Shown piece by piece: positions 12,442-24,975 of a stretch of DNA of 64,000 nucleotides. The first letter of the stretch is position 1, and each line of letters starts with the position of its first letter. The translations under genes and the position numbers were made by a program. The DNA comes from Trametes villosa (lineage: Eukaryota; Basidiomycota; Agaricomycetes; Polyporales; Polyporaceae): contig PUDQ02000024.1 of the NCBI GenBank assembly GCA_002964805.2, positions 372,001 to 436,000 of the forward strand, read 5' to 3'. Below the pieces are notes generated by a model that saw nothing but the letters and a program-made list of their open reading frames with translations, searched no databases and was not told where the DNA came from.

Positions 12442-13063
12442 GCTGGTCGTGTGTCGTGCTGTGTCGTGTCGCGCTGTTTTGCTGCTAGAGTACTGTATAC
12501 GCTGCTGTGTATCCTTACGTTGTGCAGTTGGTGTATGATGTTTTGGTCTGACTGCATATGTGGTTTGTGATGTCCGCTTGAAAAAAAATATCGATATGTG
12601 CAACATGCCCGACGGCCCCCTTCTCGGATTGCGGGCACCTCACATCTTGGATTGTCGGAGATCTGGCATGATCCATCCGCTATATGATCGTATATCAGAC
12701 TATGCTACGACACATGCAACGAACAACCTCCCCCATCCCTCAGTCTTGAACGATGAAAACGGAAAGCGCATTCCGGTTTCCCCATTCGTGTACCACCCCG
12801 AGTGAGGACACACGAGCAGGTACTTATCCCGAGGACCACGAAAAGGCATGCGCCAGGAGCCTCTGCAATATCCGAACGATTTCAACCGCAGATATCACTC
12901 CGAACCGTCAGCCGCGTTGTCAGGTTGAGCTCATTCATGATGTGAGCGCGAACAACTCCAATCCCCACTGGAAATGACGCATCACAAACAGGGCACCATG
13001 AAAGTATTCAAATGGTAGCATGTCTCTGCACACAAGCACTACATGATAATGGTTGGCGCGAGC
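12442..13063. other. Intergenic region between convergent genes
   Basis: 3'-3' spacer between eIF3l and the NOP4-like gene. Only short open frames are present, none with recognisable content. I see no repeats or RNA genes. Confidence 0.5.
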
Positions 13064-16000
13064 CTACTTCCCGCGGGCCTTCTTTTGCTTGCGCTCTTTG
13101 CGTTTCCGCCCGATGAGCGAGCCGACACCCTTCCCTGCTGCCTTTTCGCCCTTCTGTGGAGAAGACGCGGCGGACGGCTTGGGAGGGTCGGATACCCGAC
13201 GCTTCTTCTTAGGAGGATGCTCTGCAGCATCATCGCCTTTGCCGCTGGGCAGAGACTGCCGGCGGCGCTGCTTCTTCTCATCACGGCGATCCTGGACGAT
13301 TGTCAGCAACCACGTCCCCAGAACAACACATGGACGGAAGAGAACTGACCGCTTTCTCATCTTCCACCTTCACACCCTTCTCCCGCTTCACGCCCTTCGC
13401 ATCCCTGCCGCCCTTCGTGCCCTCTCCCGTCTTCTGCCCCTTCTGCAGCGCCGCGCGCCGCTGCACGACCTGCACGTTCTCGATCGAGAACTCGACGATG
13501 AGCGTGCCGCGGCTCTTCGGCGCCTCGCCCTTGTCGAGCTCCGCGCGGATGCGCTTGATGCGCGCCTCGTCGCGCCCCCCAGCCTTCTCCGCCTTCAGGA
13601 TGTCCTCGAGCTCCGCGCGCCACCACTCCGCAAAGAGCGGCCCGACGGCGGCATTGTTGTTCGCCCAGCGCAGGAAGCGGAGGGCGTCCGCGTGCGCGGC
13701 CATCTCGACGAACCCGTACCCGCGGCTCCGGCCCTTGCCCGTGACCGGGTCGACGCGGTCCTGCTGCCGCACGATCTTCGCCTGCTTGACACCAGTCGCG
13801 CGGCCGCCCTTGCCCTTGAAGCTCTTGCCCTTGGGGCCCTTCTTGGACGCGGCGTCCTTGTCGTCCTCTTCCATCTTGACATCGCCGTCCTTGTCGGCAT
13901 CGGCATCGGGTTCAGGCTCTGCGAGCTCGTCCGCGGTGAGCGGCTCACGCGTGCCGGCCTTGACGTCAGACTCGAATGCACGGGAGGCGTGAATCGCGAG
14001 CCGCTTGAGCATGCGCTCGGTCACGAACAGCGGCAGCTGGCGAACACTCAGACGCGTACGCGAGACGTACAACGACGGGTTTGAGCGGAGTAGCGCGCGA
14101 CGGGCGTTGAACGATGTCGTGCGCTTCTCGACCTCCGTCGGGGGCAGCAACTCCGCAGCGGGGGTGTTGGGGAGAATAACTGCCACAGTGCGTTAGTCTG
14201 GGTAAACGGGGATGGAGAAATATAGATACGTACTGCCTTCGCGCAGGAGGTAGAGGTTGCGCTTGTCCGCCTTCTCCCGCTGACGTTCGCCGATCTCCTT
14301 GAGCTGGGATGCTTCGTCCCGCGTAACGGCGCGGCTGACATCCAGTGTCCGGCCGTGGAGGACGAGGTTCTGCGCGATGGAAGCTGAGGGATCGGGTGTA
14401 AGTAGTGACGGCATCTTGAACGGGTTCTTCTTGGGCTGTTGGAAACAGTAAGAAATCACAAGCCTTGCATGAGTAGTGTCAAAACTCACCCCTGCGGGTT
14501 CGGCAATGCCCATAGTTTCGGCGCGTAGAATGTTGCTTTGCTCGATAGCCTTGTCCGCGTCCTCCTTGTTCCAGAAGCAAGCGAACCCTGTCCCCCTGGA
14601 GCGACCAGTAGCGTGATCCATGGTGATACGCGCATACCGTAGAGGCCCGAATGCGCGGAATCTGCCCGTTCCGTTAGCATGAAATTTGTGTCATGGCAGG
14701 ATCGCAACTTACAATGTGCGCAGCTCGTCCTCAGTTGCCTCGAAGGGCACATTCCGGACGAATAGCGTCGTGCCCACCTCTGGGGGCGGTAGTGTAGGCT
14801 TGACAGGCTCCGGTGCCTCCCCATCACTAGACTCTTCGTCAGAGTCATCGTGACTTGCATCGGAATCGCTCTCGTCCGAATCGCCTTCGTGCACGCCGAG
14901 CTTCTCGTCCTCCGAGCCGCTCTCCTCGTCCGACTCGTCGCTCGCGTCGCTGTCCGAGGAGTCTCCACTCGCCTCACCCATCTCCGCGTCCTCATCCTCT
15001 TCCTGCTCCGCCTCCATCTTCGCCTTCTCCGCCTCCCACTTGTCCTTGCTCAGCGCCCAGTCCACCGCGATGACCCTCTGGCGAGCGTTGAGGTCCTGTG
15101 CGTCCTCCTCTTCGTCCTCCTCTTCGCCGTCCTCCTTCGCACCACCCGCAGCCGCCGCCTTGCGCTTCTTCTCCTCCCGCCGCTGCTTTTTCTTCTTCTG
15201 CTTGTCGGAGATGAGTGTCTCCGCCATACCGGCCTCCACGGTCATCCCGTTGCACTTCTCCATTGCCTTCTCCGCGTCCTTCCGGCTCAGAAACCAGACG
15301 AACGCGAAGCCCTTCGTGCGCCGCACCGCTGGCTTGCTCGCGCTCTCCTCCTTCTCGTCCTCATGCTTTACATCCTCCTCTTTCACCTCCTCTTTCTTGG
15401 GCTCGGTCGAGAGCGGGATGTGGACGGAGTGTATGGGCCCGTACGGCAGGAAGATCGCGCGCAGGTCCTGCTCGGTGATGTCGAATGGGAGGTTGCGCAC
15501 GATTAGACGGCTGTTGCGGTTGGGGGCCGGGCCGGGCTTGGACTGGGTGGCTGCCTGCGCAGACAGCTTGGGCTTCTTCGCGCTCTTCGCGAGGCCGTCG
15601 AGGCGCTTTTTGAGAGTTGCGGAGAGGAGGGAGCCCTTGAATACGTGCGCGTGCAACTTGCTCACGGCGTCGTTGGCGGCGGCAGGGGTGTTGAATATCG
15701 CGTGTGCTGTCGAAAAATGTCAGCAGCCGCAACGTAAGTATAGCAGACAGTGTGCGTACCCGCACCAGGGTCTTCTGCCCCGGACTCGGACTTCACGGGC
15801 CATTCGACCTTCTCCGCTCCCTGTAGCTTCCGCACCTTCTTCCATAGCGTCTTCGAGTCGATGCCTTGGGGGAGGCCCGCGATGACCACGGTGCGGATCG
15901 CCAGAGGATCGGAAGGGCCGGCTGGTCTTGGAGGCCGGGGTGCAGGAGCCTTCTTCGCAGGCTTTTTCGGCTCTTCGCCTTCCTCGTGGTCCTTGTTCTA

Positions 16001-16415
16001 CACAATAAAGTCAGTCAAGCCGCCCCGGTACACATTACTGGACCGCGCACCTTGCTGCCCGCCCACTGCACTCTCAGATTGCGGCCGTCGAGCGTGATGC
16101 CCTCCTTGCTGATCTTGTCAATGGCCATGGTGGCATCTTCGCGGATGGCGAAGGCCACATAGCCGACACCCTTTGAAACCCCGGTCCCTTGCTCAGTCAC
16201 GACGAACGCGGAGCGCACGGGAGCGAGGTCGGAGAAGAGTGTCTTCAGGTCGGTCGAAGTCGCAGTATAGGGGAGGTTGGACACGAAGAGCGTCGACCTG
16301 ATAGTTTGTTCAGTATTTGCATTTAAGTCAGTGTTGGGCTGAGGTGCGCACCCATGGGACTTCTCCTGCCCTTCGTCCTGGGTCTCCCTGTCCTTCCTCT
16401 TTCCGAGCGTCGACA
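13064..16415 (-). CDS. NOP4: NOP4/RBM28-like nucleolar RNA-binding protein with several RRM domains
   Basis: Nucleolar protein needed in yeast for 27S pre-rRNA processing and 60S subunit formation. The start is the ATG at 16415 (MSTLGKRKDRETQDEGQ). RRM1 follows at once: RNP2 STLFVSNLPY and RNP1 GVGYVAF. A second, weaker RRM region has TVVIAGLPQGID. The next RRM has SRLIVRNLPFDITEQDL and RNP1 KGFAFVWF, followed by a Lys/Arg run and a very acidic Ser/Asp/Glu linker (about 14820-15010). Another RRM has TTLFVRNVPFEATEDELRTL and RNP1 GTGFACFW. A C-terminal segment contains GRSRGYGFVEMAAHADALR and ends with a lysine-rich nucleolar-type tail (RKRKERKQKKARGK). Seven or so exons are separated by introns of 50-65 bases. 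The acidic linker plus basic tail fits NOP4/RBM28. No break in frame is seen. Symbol given by family resemblance. Confidence 0.9.
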
Positions 16416-18600
16416 TAACGTTTAGATAGACCCGAGCTCTAGTAGACGTGTAGGAGAAGAGTCCCTTTGTTTCCCAGCGCTGTTCCTGAGGCAACCAGAT
16501 GGAACGAGCTGCAGGCGAGAGTAGAGACTCGAGCGGCCAACGTCAATCGAAAAATGGCGGACCAGCAAGCGCTTATTTCGATTGACCTGGTTTGATAGGC
16601 GCCGAAAAGCGCTGCCTCGAGGCTACCAAACACCATTACTATTTTGGGCGGTGGCATGGTAGCGCCCAGGAATATACCGACTTACTGAAAAAGAGTAGGA
16701 TACGGAATTCATAGGCAAACCCTTAGGTGGCTTCAATTGAGTACTACTGACGTCCAAATTAACTGCTTAAGCTCACTATCCTGACAGGAACGTTCCAATT
16801 GGATCTCAGATGGCCTGTTTGTGAAGGTGACAGCGGTTCTTCTCCATCAAATTCTGCTAAGTCTAATGGTTATCGAAGCGAACAGGACAACGTTCCATAA
16901 ACTGATGTTGCAGCACCGATCACGCCGAGGTTTACTGGCAGCGCGAGTCGGAGAGTTCGCAGTAGGTCCACAATGTGCTCAGGATCGCTGTGATATAGCT
17001 AATGAGGCCTACAAAAACCACGCTATAGATGCAATGAAAGACCCTGACGAACATGACTTGCCATGTTCAGTCTCATCGGCATGGAGGAAGCGAATCGAAA
17101 ACTGTCTGCGGTCTCCCCTGAGAGGTGGAAGCGCCCAACCCCACGCTGCAGTTACGGCACCGTTGATAGGCGCCCTCGCTACCCCGCATGCAGCTGTGGC
17201 GTGCTAGCATCCACCTACCCCGCTTTCCACCTCGACCACCACCAGCCCTTTGATTCTGCGCTGCTTCTCCAACCAGGCTTGCTTTGAACGCTCGTTGTTG
17301 GCTTCTGTTGCTCGATCTGCCTGGCACATGTAGCTTCAGAATCACGCTTCCCATGCGAGTAGTGAGTAATCTGCCTCCGACGACTCTGACGTATTATCGC
17401 AGAGCTGTGGCCTCCGCGAGGGAGCTCTGGCTATTAACATACCTCAAAGACCTGATTCATATCAGGAGTAATGGCAGATGAAGGTGTGTTCTTCCAACCG
17501 TGCATTACCGCATTACGCCCGCTCTTCCTGGCTGCCATCGAACCTTCAAGCTCAGCCAGGGTCCCAACTGTCATGCCAGAACACGGCACACATTACATTG
17601 ACGCGCATGTAGGCCCTCAGCCCACGTCTAGAGAGCTCTTTCTGTCGTTATAGTGAGTCTTCTCTTCCATGCTGATCCTGCCGCCACCCTATGCGACCTT
17701 ATCGTCACGCCGCAATTGAGTTGTAGGGGTACACTTACGTGAAGGTTCGCAGGCATACAGATGCTCAAGCTCCCATCATGAACATACGAGGCAAAACGGA
17801 ATTCACCTAAGGAACCCGTTTATGATCCGCTGCAAGTATGCGCCGAGCATTGTATCGTCCAAAACGCTGGCGCGAATAATGAGTCGCCGCCGATCGAAAG
17901 CCTACCTGCAGAACTGTGGCCATTCCTTGCGCGCCTCGCCCTTCAAATAAGCTCGAAAGTGCATACGGCTGTACCCTTGTGTGTGTTTCTGTTTAGTATG
18001 TCGAGCATTCAGCTCCTTGCTCACTGCTGTCCTGTAGGCTTCCAGGTTGGCCCAGATTCAATTGACCAACCAGGTTTGTGGCATTTATGGTATTGACGCA
18101 CATACAGATGCGCAGGCGACCACAGTAGGATCTGCCCAGCGTTTACATGGCTGGGTTCGCTTCTATGGTCGTCGTCCCGGCCACCATACACATCCTTATC
18201 GCGTCTTCTCAACCATGTCGTAAGGGCGGAGGTCGTACTAACACGAGGCTTCGCAGCTATAGAAGTGTCCCGGCGCCCCGCGTATACCAGGCAAGACGAA
18301 TACTATGTTAGGAACCTCCATCTGTAGCAGCCGCTCTCCGCTTCAGGCATGCGCCGAACATCACGCTCAGCCTTGCTCAGCATGCGCCGTTTTCGGGAGG
18401 CACGTCGCTCGCCCAATGCAACGAAGCTCGGGTGTCTCACCTCACCGCGCTATCTGTGTCGCGACGGCGCTCCTGGGTGACTCGTCTTGGAGCCTCCCTG
18501 ACAGAGGCGTCCATCAGGTATGGACTGGAGCACACCGAACCTGTGTTCTGTGGCCTGATTGATAACACCCGCGTAGTGCCTCATGCTAACCGCGCTGCAC
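16416..18600. other. No recognised gene
   Basis: About 2.2 kb upstream of the NOP4-like start. Open frames are short on both strands (none above 130 codons), and the few I read (for example 16821-17207 +, 17471-17653 +) resemble no family I know. Two similar short phrases, YIDAHVGP-like (17601) and YGIDAHTD-like (18085), hint at a decayed duplicated coding sequence, but this is weak. Confidence 0.4.
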
Positions 18601-21600
18601 ATTGACAGGCTTCGCACCGATAGCGACTGGCCATCGAACAGTCCCCGCACGTACCGCACAGGTGAGTGAGAACATAGCGGGCACCGATGTCGTACACCGC
18701 TCCCCCGCTCGTCCTTCCTCGCCGAGTATCACCGCGTGGCCGCCCGCCGCGCCTCGCAATCGCCACCAACGCGTCCTGCGCGTGGCCTCCGGCTACGGCG
18801 AATATCTCCTGCTTTTGGCACCCCCTGGCCCGACGCGCTGGGCAACTCTGTGCAACTCTAACGGCTCTCTCGCGTACGCAGCCGCCGCCGCTCCTCGTTG
18901 CTCGCTAGCGTCTTGTGCACCACTCTGGTCTCAGCGATAGCTGCCACGTTCCCGGCCCTCCCCCGGACATGTTGCGATTATCGATAATCGCGTGCTCGCG
19001 CAGCAAATCTCGCGCCAGCCCTCCTCGTCGACCCGTTGTTCGACTGTATGTTGACGACGCGGTTTACAACCCTACCTGGTGAGTCTACTGTCCTGTCGCG
19101 CGCGAGTCCAGGAGGCTTTTCCGGGTTTCCCACAAGTTACGCCATAACGTCAGTCGCCCTTCCCGCGCCTGCGCCCGCCTCCCAGCGTTCCGACGCCGGG
19201 CGAATCCCCCGTGCCCGCATCTGATTCCCACATCCCGCGCATGCTTTGTATCTTCTGCCTTCGGACTCGGACACGGCCGCTCGGTAGCCTCCCCTCGCGC
19301 GGCCGCTATTCTGGGGCCGAACTCCCTCCCTGGCAGAAGGTTGATTCAAACCGCCCGCTTCCCGGCCCCGGACTCCGTACGCTGGTAGCAGGGGCGACGC
19401 GCTTGCCGAGCTGCTATCGTACATCGCCCCCCGCGCGAGGCCCGCTGTGTGCGCGCCCGGCCACACGTGCAGGCTTATCGCGGGGCTCGTCTTCCTCTCG
19501 ACGTTCGGCGGCGCCAGCCCACCGCTGCGTGTTTTGGTGCTGGCGGGCGGAATGGGGGAGGAAGGGGAGGTCCCGCTGCCTTGAGCACCCGTCCAGTCGT
19601 GCGGGGACACGTAACCGGTCAATTATACCCTGACAGCGACGTACGGCGGGTGCCCACAGGCACGCGCAGCACGAAGCGGAAGTGCGCGCGCCCATTAACT
19701 CTTGACCTTGAGCTTGGTGGTGGAAGCCGAAACGGCTTCGCGCGCCGCGTCGGGAGCTGTGGCGCTCTCGCTTGCGCAAGAAATCGTCCGGCAGGGGCAT
19801 GAGAACGCGAGAGATCGCCAAGCTCCGCATACGCGAGTGCACGCCCATACTTTCGTACTCACGCGCACGTATGGGCGAATATTGGTCGTCTGCCCGTATG
19901 TCCCGAGCGCGCTCCGGGGCCCGGGCACGGCCGCTCGGAACGGAGGATTGCTCGCGATCGGCCGTGCCTTGCAATGTCGCACCCGTCCCCATGATCCCGC
20001 TCCGAGGGCGCGCTGCGCACGCGCGAAGCCAGACGGCTCCGCCAGCGTCGTCAGGCTTCATCGTCATGCGCACGCGCGTGCGCCTCCCGCGATCGTAGGT
20101 GGCTCCGGGCGTAGCTTCAGCACGGGCGTGCTCCGCCTCTATGAAGGCTCCCACTGTATGGCGGCGAGCCCCCGAGAGGCTGCACGAAGGCACGGGAAGG
20201 CGAGGCTCGAGATCCACCCGGAGTGTATTGCGCGTGCACCACGGTGACGAGGGGGCCTGCGCAGAACCCGGGCGTGTTGTGCGAATCGGGCAGCGATCGT
20301 CGATGGCCGGGTTGATAGTGCGTGGCGGCTGCCTCGCTGCCGCGGGCCACCCAATGCTGGGCTGGGACGCCGGGAACGTGCTCGCTGCGTCTGCGGAACC
20401 TAGGTGCCCGGCGGCGAACCTGGGATCGGGGAAGCCCGAAGCTGGGCGGCGTAGGTCTCGCAGACGAACGAACGTTGCCTTGCTATCGCGAATCGCCGCT
20501 GTGGGTCCAGAGCTCTTTTGAGCGATCTGCCTTCGGGGAATACACTTCGGGCGATTGAGTCGCGGGTGCCACTGAGTAATCACAAGACGGGGGAGGGTGA
20601 TGGCCGGATGGGCGCAGGATACGGGATATGAAGGAACGAGGAGGATCGCATCTGAGGAATCGGCGGCGCGAGCGGTGGATGCGGTCGCGATAGGTTGGAC
20701 ATCTAGAGCTGCTATCGGGATGCGATGGATCACCGCAACGGCGCGCACAGCGCGGATGAACTGTGCAGATATAGCGGGCGGTGCTGGCGCGGGCGCGTGT
20801 GCGTCAGATGAGCGGAGTGCGTGCGGGTAGAACGAATGAGCAGCGCATGAATGCGCGGGGAGGCGTACAATGGGTGGCGACCGCGACTGAATGCGGGTGG
20901 GGGTGGGGCTCGGCCATACGAGGGCAGCGGGTGTGCATTTCGGTGCGCGAATGTGCAGGTGCTCCCGCTGCCCATGTATGAACGGGAGGGCGCGGAGAAC
21001 CGAGGAAGCAGGCGCAGCGTCGAGAGACGAAGCGAAGGGCGCAGGCGAGTTCCCGGGCCAGTTCGAGCAAGACACCGATCGGCTGCGGCGACCCTGATTC
21101 CGCAAGCCAGAAACGAGATCGCGCGAAGGAAGGGTCTGCATAGGTGAGCACTCGAGAGAACAGGCGCAGCGAGATCCTGCTGAATCAGATGTCGATCATT
21201 CATGAACGTGAACCAGGGCGCGGCGCGGGAGATTATGGTGCGCACACACGCTGGTTCAGCGAGAAGGCCATGCTCGGAGAGTGCCACCGCGGGGACTAGT
21301 GTCGTCAGACCAAACGGCGTGGAAGCGAAGAATTGAGAACCGTGCACGACAAATGTACACATACGCTCCGTACGTCAACTCCGCCCGCAGGGTTCCACGG
21401 ACGGTCAGGCGGACGCACACGGTCCTGTTCCTCGGCGTGTCACCTGGCTGGGCCGGGACGAGTTTACGCAAGGTGAGTGTCAGTGCTCGCCGGCGAGAGC
21501 GACGAGGAGAGAGTGCGCGGCGCCGAGGCGTCGACTGAGCGGGCAGGGGCCGCCTGGGCCGGGGTCGGAGGTGGTTGCGGGCAACGGTCGCGATCGGGCG

Positions 21601-22277
21601 TTCCGGGCAAGGGACCGAGCGTGGGAAGAACAACCTTAACCCAAGCGCGCGTGGGACGCGGCGATAAAAGCTTGGCCGGGCAGATTTCACGCTCCGCCGG
21701 TCATCTTTTTTCATGTTTTCGCTCCGTTAAAGCTGCTTCCTCGAACTCGGCCGTCCTCGCTGCTTTGTCCTGCCAGCTGTGAGTGCATCCAGGCGTCTCG
21801 AGAACCTGGTAAGCACCTCGCGCTCGCCCGGAGGTCGGGAAGGTCGCCTGCTTACTGAGATTCCTGCCCTCTTATGCAGCCAAAATTTTTATGGTTTTGC
21901 CGCCGATTCGCCGCCGAGTTTAGAGTCGAAGCGCGGGTTGCTGCTGCTGAGGAGGACAGGTGCGGCCACGCGTCCGTGGTGGAGAGAAAACGAAAACACA
22001 GCGCAGGTGAGTCGCCGCTGCCTGGCAGACGAGGGGGCGAGTCGAGTCCGCGGCGAGTGCCCTCCCGGCGCGCGCTCAGGCTGCGACGGGGGCAGAGGGC
22101 TTAGGGCAAATTTGGGCGCCCAACCACGAGGGCTGTGCCCATGATGGCGCTCCCTAATCCGGAACACCAGGCACTCGCCCCCTCGTATTTATTCCCTGAC
22201 TCATTGTTTCCCGCCTCTGAGCTCAATGATCATCCTTTCCCCCCTTCAGTTCTGTCGTCCACGAGAGGGTCTTCCTT
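18600..22277. other. GC-rich region, probably including 5' leader of the RING gene
   Basis: 3.7 kb of markedly GC- and CpG-rich DNA before the RING gene. Its right end (about 21690-22277) looks like a transcribed leader: TTTTTTCATGTTTTCGC, then GT..AG pairs that could splice a non-coding exon (for example donor GTAAGC at 21809 and acceptor TGCAG near 21880). The middle holds a 575-codon open frame on the minus strand (19414-21141), reported separately. No known domain was found in either strand. Confidence 0.4.
19414..21141 (-). other. Long orphan open reading frame (575 codons), coding status unclear
   Basis: An uninterrupted minus-strand frame in the GC-rich region. The product would be rich in Ala, Arg, Pro and Ser with no membrane segment, no repeated unit and no motif I recognise. 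Because the region is GC-rich, stops are rare in all frames, and other long frames overlap it on both strands (20730-21362 minus, 19702-20247 plus). I therefore do not call it a gene. Its length is still greater than expected by chance, so it is noted as a candidate orphan or an artefact of base composition. Confidence 0.2.
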
Positions 22278-23747
22278 ATGATTACCCTTAGTCCCGGCTC
22301 GCTCTGCGACGTCTGCGCGGAGGAGTACGGTGCGCACAACCTGCCCCATTCCATTCCTTGCGGTGAGCACCCCTCCATTCCTCCTCGTCGCGGCCAAAAA
22401 TTTACTCATCGTCGCCTTCGACAGGACATGTGCTGTGTCTCAACTGCTGCAACAACATCATCAAGAAAACCCCATCTCGTCTAACGCCTGTCTGTCCTTT
22501 CTGTCGCGTCCAGTTCTCGAGCGACGCCATCCGCCTCATCCGCATCGACTTCGGAAGTGGCTGGTCGACCCCCAAGAAGACCACCATCGAGGCCCACGAC
22601 CACATCGACATCGGCGAGGATGACGTCCTCCTCTTCAACCCCGGCACCGTCAAGACCCGGGCTGAGGCCCGCCGGCTCGAGTCGAAGGTCGCCAAGGTCG
22701 CCGCCAAGAAGTGCTCGGTGGAGGAGGTCACGACGCTTCACAAGGAGTTGCAGGACTGGCTGAACTCGGACAAGTTCGACGAGCAGGTGCGCTTTGTCAG
22801 TCGATATCCCTCGAATGTCCGCTCATTGTCTCCTCCAGACGTCTTCCCTGCAGCTCAGCGCCGCCCTCCTGCGCGCTATCCTCGTTAACCACGTCGCGCA
22901 TTCCGAGGCCACTCGCATCGCCAAGAATGTCGAGGCCAACCTCCGCGACCGCCTGGAGGATGCCCAAAACGAAAAGGAGAAGCTCGAGGCCGAGCTGCGC
23001 AGCATGGTGAGTGGCACTCCAGATCTTCGGATATCAGTCGCACTAACTGGGGATATACAGAGGTCGCAGTACTCGCAGAAGGCCCAGGAGTGTCAAACTC
23101 TCCGTGCCGAGCTCAACCGCGCGAAGATCAAGGCCGTCGCCCCATCCTTGGGCGTTCCGTCGACGCCGCCCCCGAGCTCCGGTCCTTCGGGCATGATCTC
23201 CCCTCCGCGCCCCCAATCCGTGTCTACTATGTCCGGATCTCGTTCTGGTGCCACCTCTCCGACGTCACCGACGCGCACTTCCTACACGCCGTCGTTCCAG
23301 TCGCCCCTCGCTCGGCCCGCACTTCCGATGCACTCTCGCACGACCTCACTTCACGCTTCCGCCCACCGGTCGATGACGCCGTCCGTTCGGTCTGGTACGC
23401 CCCTTGTCAGCGGCGCTGACATCGCGCGGCCGGCCACTATACCCCCCAAGCCCCGTCGGATGTCGATGTCGACGCCGACGCCCACCAAAATGACCCGGTC
23501 CAGCTCCAGCTCGGACGAAAAAGAAAAGGAGAGGCAGCGCTCCGACGACAAGCAGCGCGAGAAGGACGAGCGGCGTGTCCAGCTGATCCAGCGCTGGATC
23601 CCCTCCACCGACGCGTTCTCGCGCAGTCCGCCGACTGGCCGCCCGGAGAAGTTCGAGTCCGCGCTCGCTTCCGCGACGACCCGGTCCGTGCACCCGTCGA
23701 TGGTGCCGTCGCGGTACAAGACGCCTCTCTCCACGCACTCGCCGTAA
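22278..23747 (+). CDS. RING finger / coiled-coil protein (paralogue of the gene at 60761)
   Basis: Probable E3 ubiquitin ligase or RING scaffold. The N-terminus holds a C3HC4 RING: C10, C13, C28, H30, C33, C36, then PVCPFC for the last pair. Four exons join in frame; introns about 22363-22425 (inside the RING, after IPCG), 22787-22838 and 23007-23060. After the RING come FSSDAIRLIRIDFGSGWS and a helical, heptad-rich region (RRLESKVAKVAAKKC, then EANLRDRLEDAQNEKEKLE), likely coiled coil. The last 200 residues are a low-complexity Ser/Pro/Thr tail with a highly charged block (SSSSDEKEKERQRSDDKQ) and end at TAA 23747. The substrate is unknown. The same RING spacing, order of parts and Ser/Pro tail are found in the second RING gene 37 kb away, so the two are paralogues. 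A foldback transposon lies 0.7 kb downstream. Confidence 0.85.
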
Positions 23748-24437
23748 CGGGCCGACGGACTCGGTTTGCTCTCCGCTATTTATCGATTCATCGGATCACT
23801 TATTTCCTCACTCTGCTCTCGTCGTCGGTTATAGTACACGATATACATAGTTGCTGCTCCTGCTTCCCGCTCTCGCCCTTTTTCCGCACCCACTTTGGTT
23901 GTTGCTCGTCATGGATTGACTTCGGATGCACATACCTCTACTACCTTCCCTCGTATATACTTACCCCTCTCCGTTTATTCCCCCTGCACATATTGGGTCA
24001 TCAGGTCTCGCACTCCGCGCTACCCTCCGCATTCCTGGCGTCCGTTCCCTTTCTCGATACCTCTCTCCGTTTCCCCTTTCCTCTTCTCTTCTCCTCTCTT
24101 CCCTTCCTCTCTCCTCGCTTCCGTCTCCTGCTTCCCGTCATCTATCTCGCTCTCGTCTCCTTTCCCCTCTGATCTCTCCTGCGGAGCTCGCCTCTACTAC
24201 TAATCTCTCCCGTCCCGTCTCGTACTCGGACGCTCGATCCTACAGCTGACCTACTCTCCCCGTGTAGCAAATGTTGTTTATCTTCTCTGCCTCTCTGACC
24301 CTTGCTTTACGACTCGTCACGGATAGATACGCCCTTCACGATACCACAATACGATATTACGATTTTTAGATTAACGTCCCCGGTGTGATCGATGTGCGCA
24401 TGCGACTCGGCCGGGAAAGATGCACGATGGTCTTCGG
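23748..24437. other. 3' region of RING gene up to the foldback element
   Basis: A pyrimidine-rich stretch (especially 23930-24240, TC-rich) that probably is the 3' UTR and terminator of the RING gene. No open frame with recognisable content. Confidence 0.5.
24430..24437. repeat. Target site duplication, left copy (GTCTTCGG)
   Basis: Direct repeat abutting the left terminus of the foldback element; the same eight bases follow the right terminus at 26624-26631. Confidence 0.88.
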
Positions 24438-24975
24438 CACCTGATCATCACATCAACGTAGTCTACGTAACTGCGTAACCCCGCGGGGACTCCCCAAGTC
24501 TACTTGACTTGAAAACCCACATCCCTGCTACTACCAGTAATTCTACCAATAAATCCCGCTCTTCCCTTATGAAGAAGGAGTCCCCTCCCCTAAGTACGCT
24601 GCCCTACAGAGGGCGTTAGATTAGATGATACGGTAGATCAGCACCATAGATAAAATGTAATCTACTGATAACGCGCGCATCGCCCGATATTGCCGGACGT
24701 CGAGCTCCCCATCAGCGCCCGCCGTTGATACCGTCGGCAACGCTGTTCCCCGCGTTGTCCGGACTCCCCTGACGTCGCCATCAACGGCGCCGACGCTCCG
24801 CTCCCCGGGCGCTCTCCCGCCCCGACTCCTCCCAATCCGGTAAGCCCTGCCTCGGGTACCAGGATCCCCTCCCCCGACGGCCCATATCTCTCCCTCCCCA
24901 CCGCCGATTGCCTTCGTTCTTTTTGCGGTATGTGCGCACTATTTAGGGCTACTAATCCCGCTTTGTCCGATGTAA
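24438..24975 (+). repeat. Left terminal inverted repeat (538 bp)
   Basis: The reverse complement of 26086-26623, identical in every block compared. Identity stops abruptly after TCCGATGTAA at 24975; beyond it the arms are only roughly similar. Confidence 0.9.

Noticed and set aside
13053..15885. Several plus-strand frames of 218-343 codons across the NOP4-like gene
   Set aside because: All lie opposite clear RRM-coding exons.
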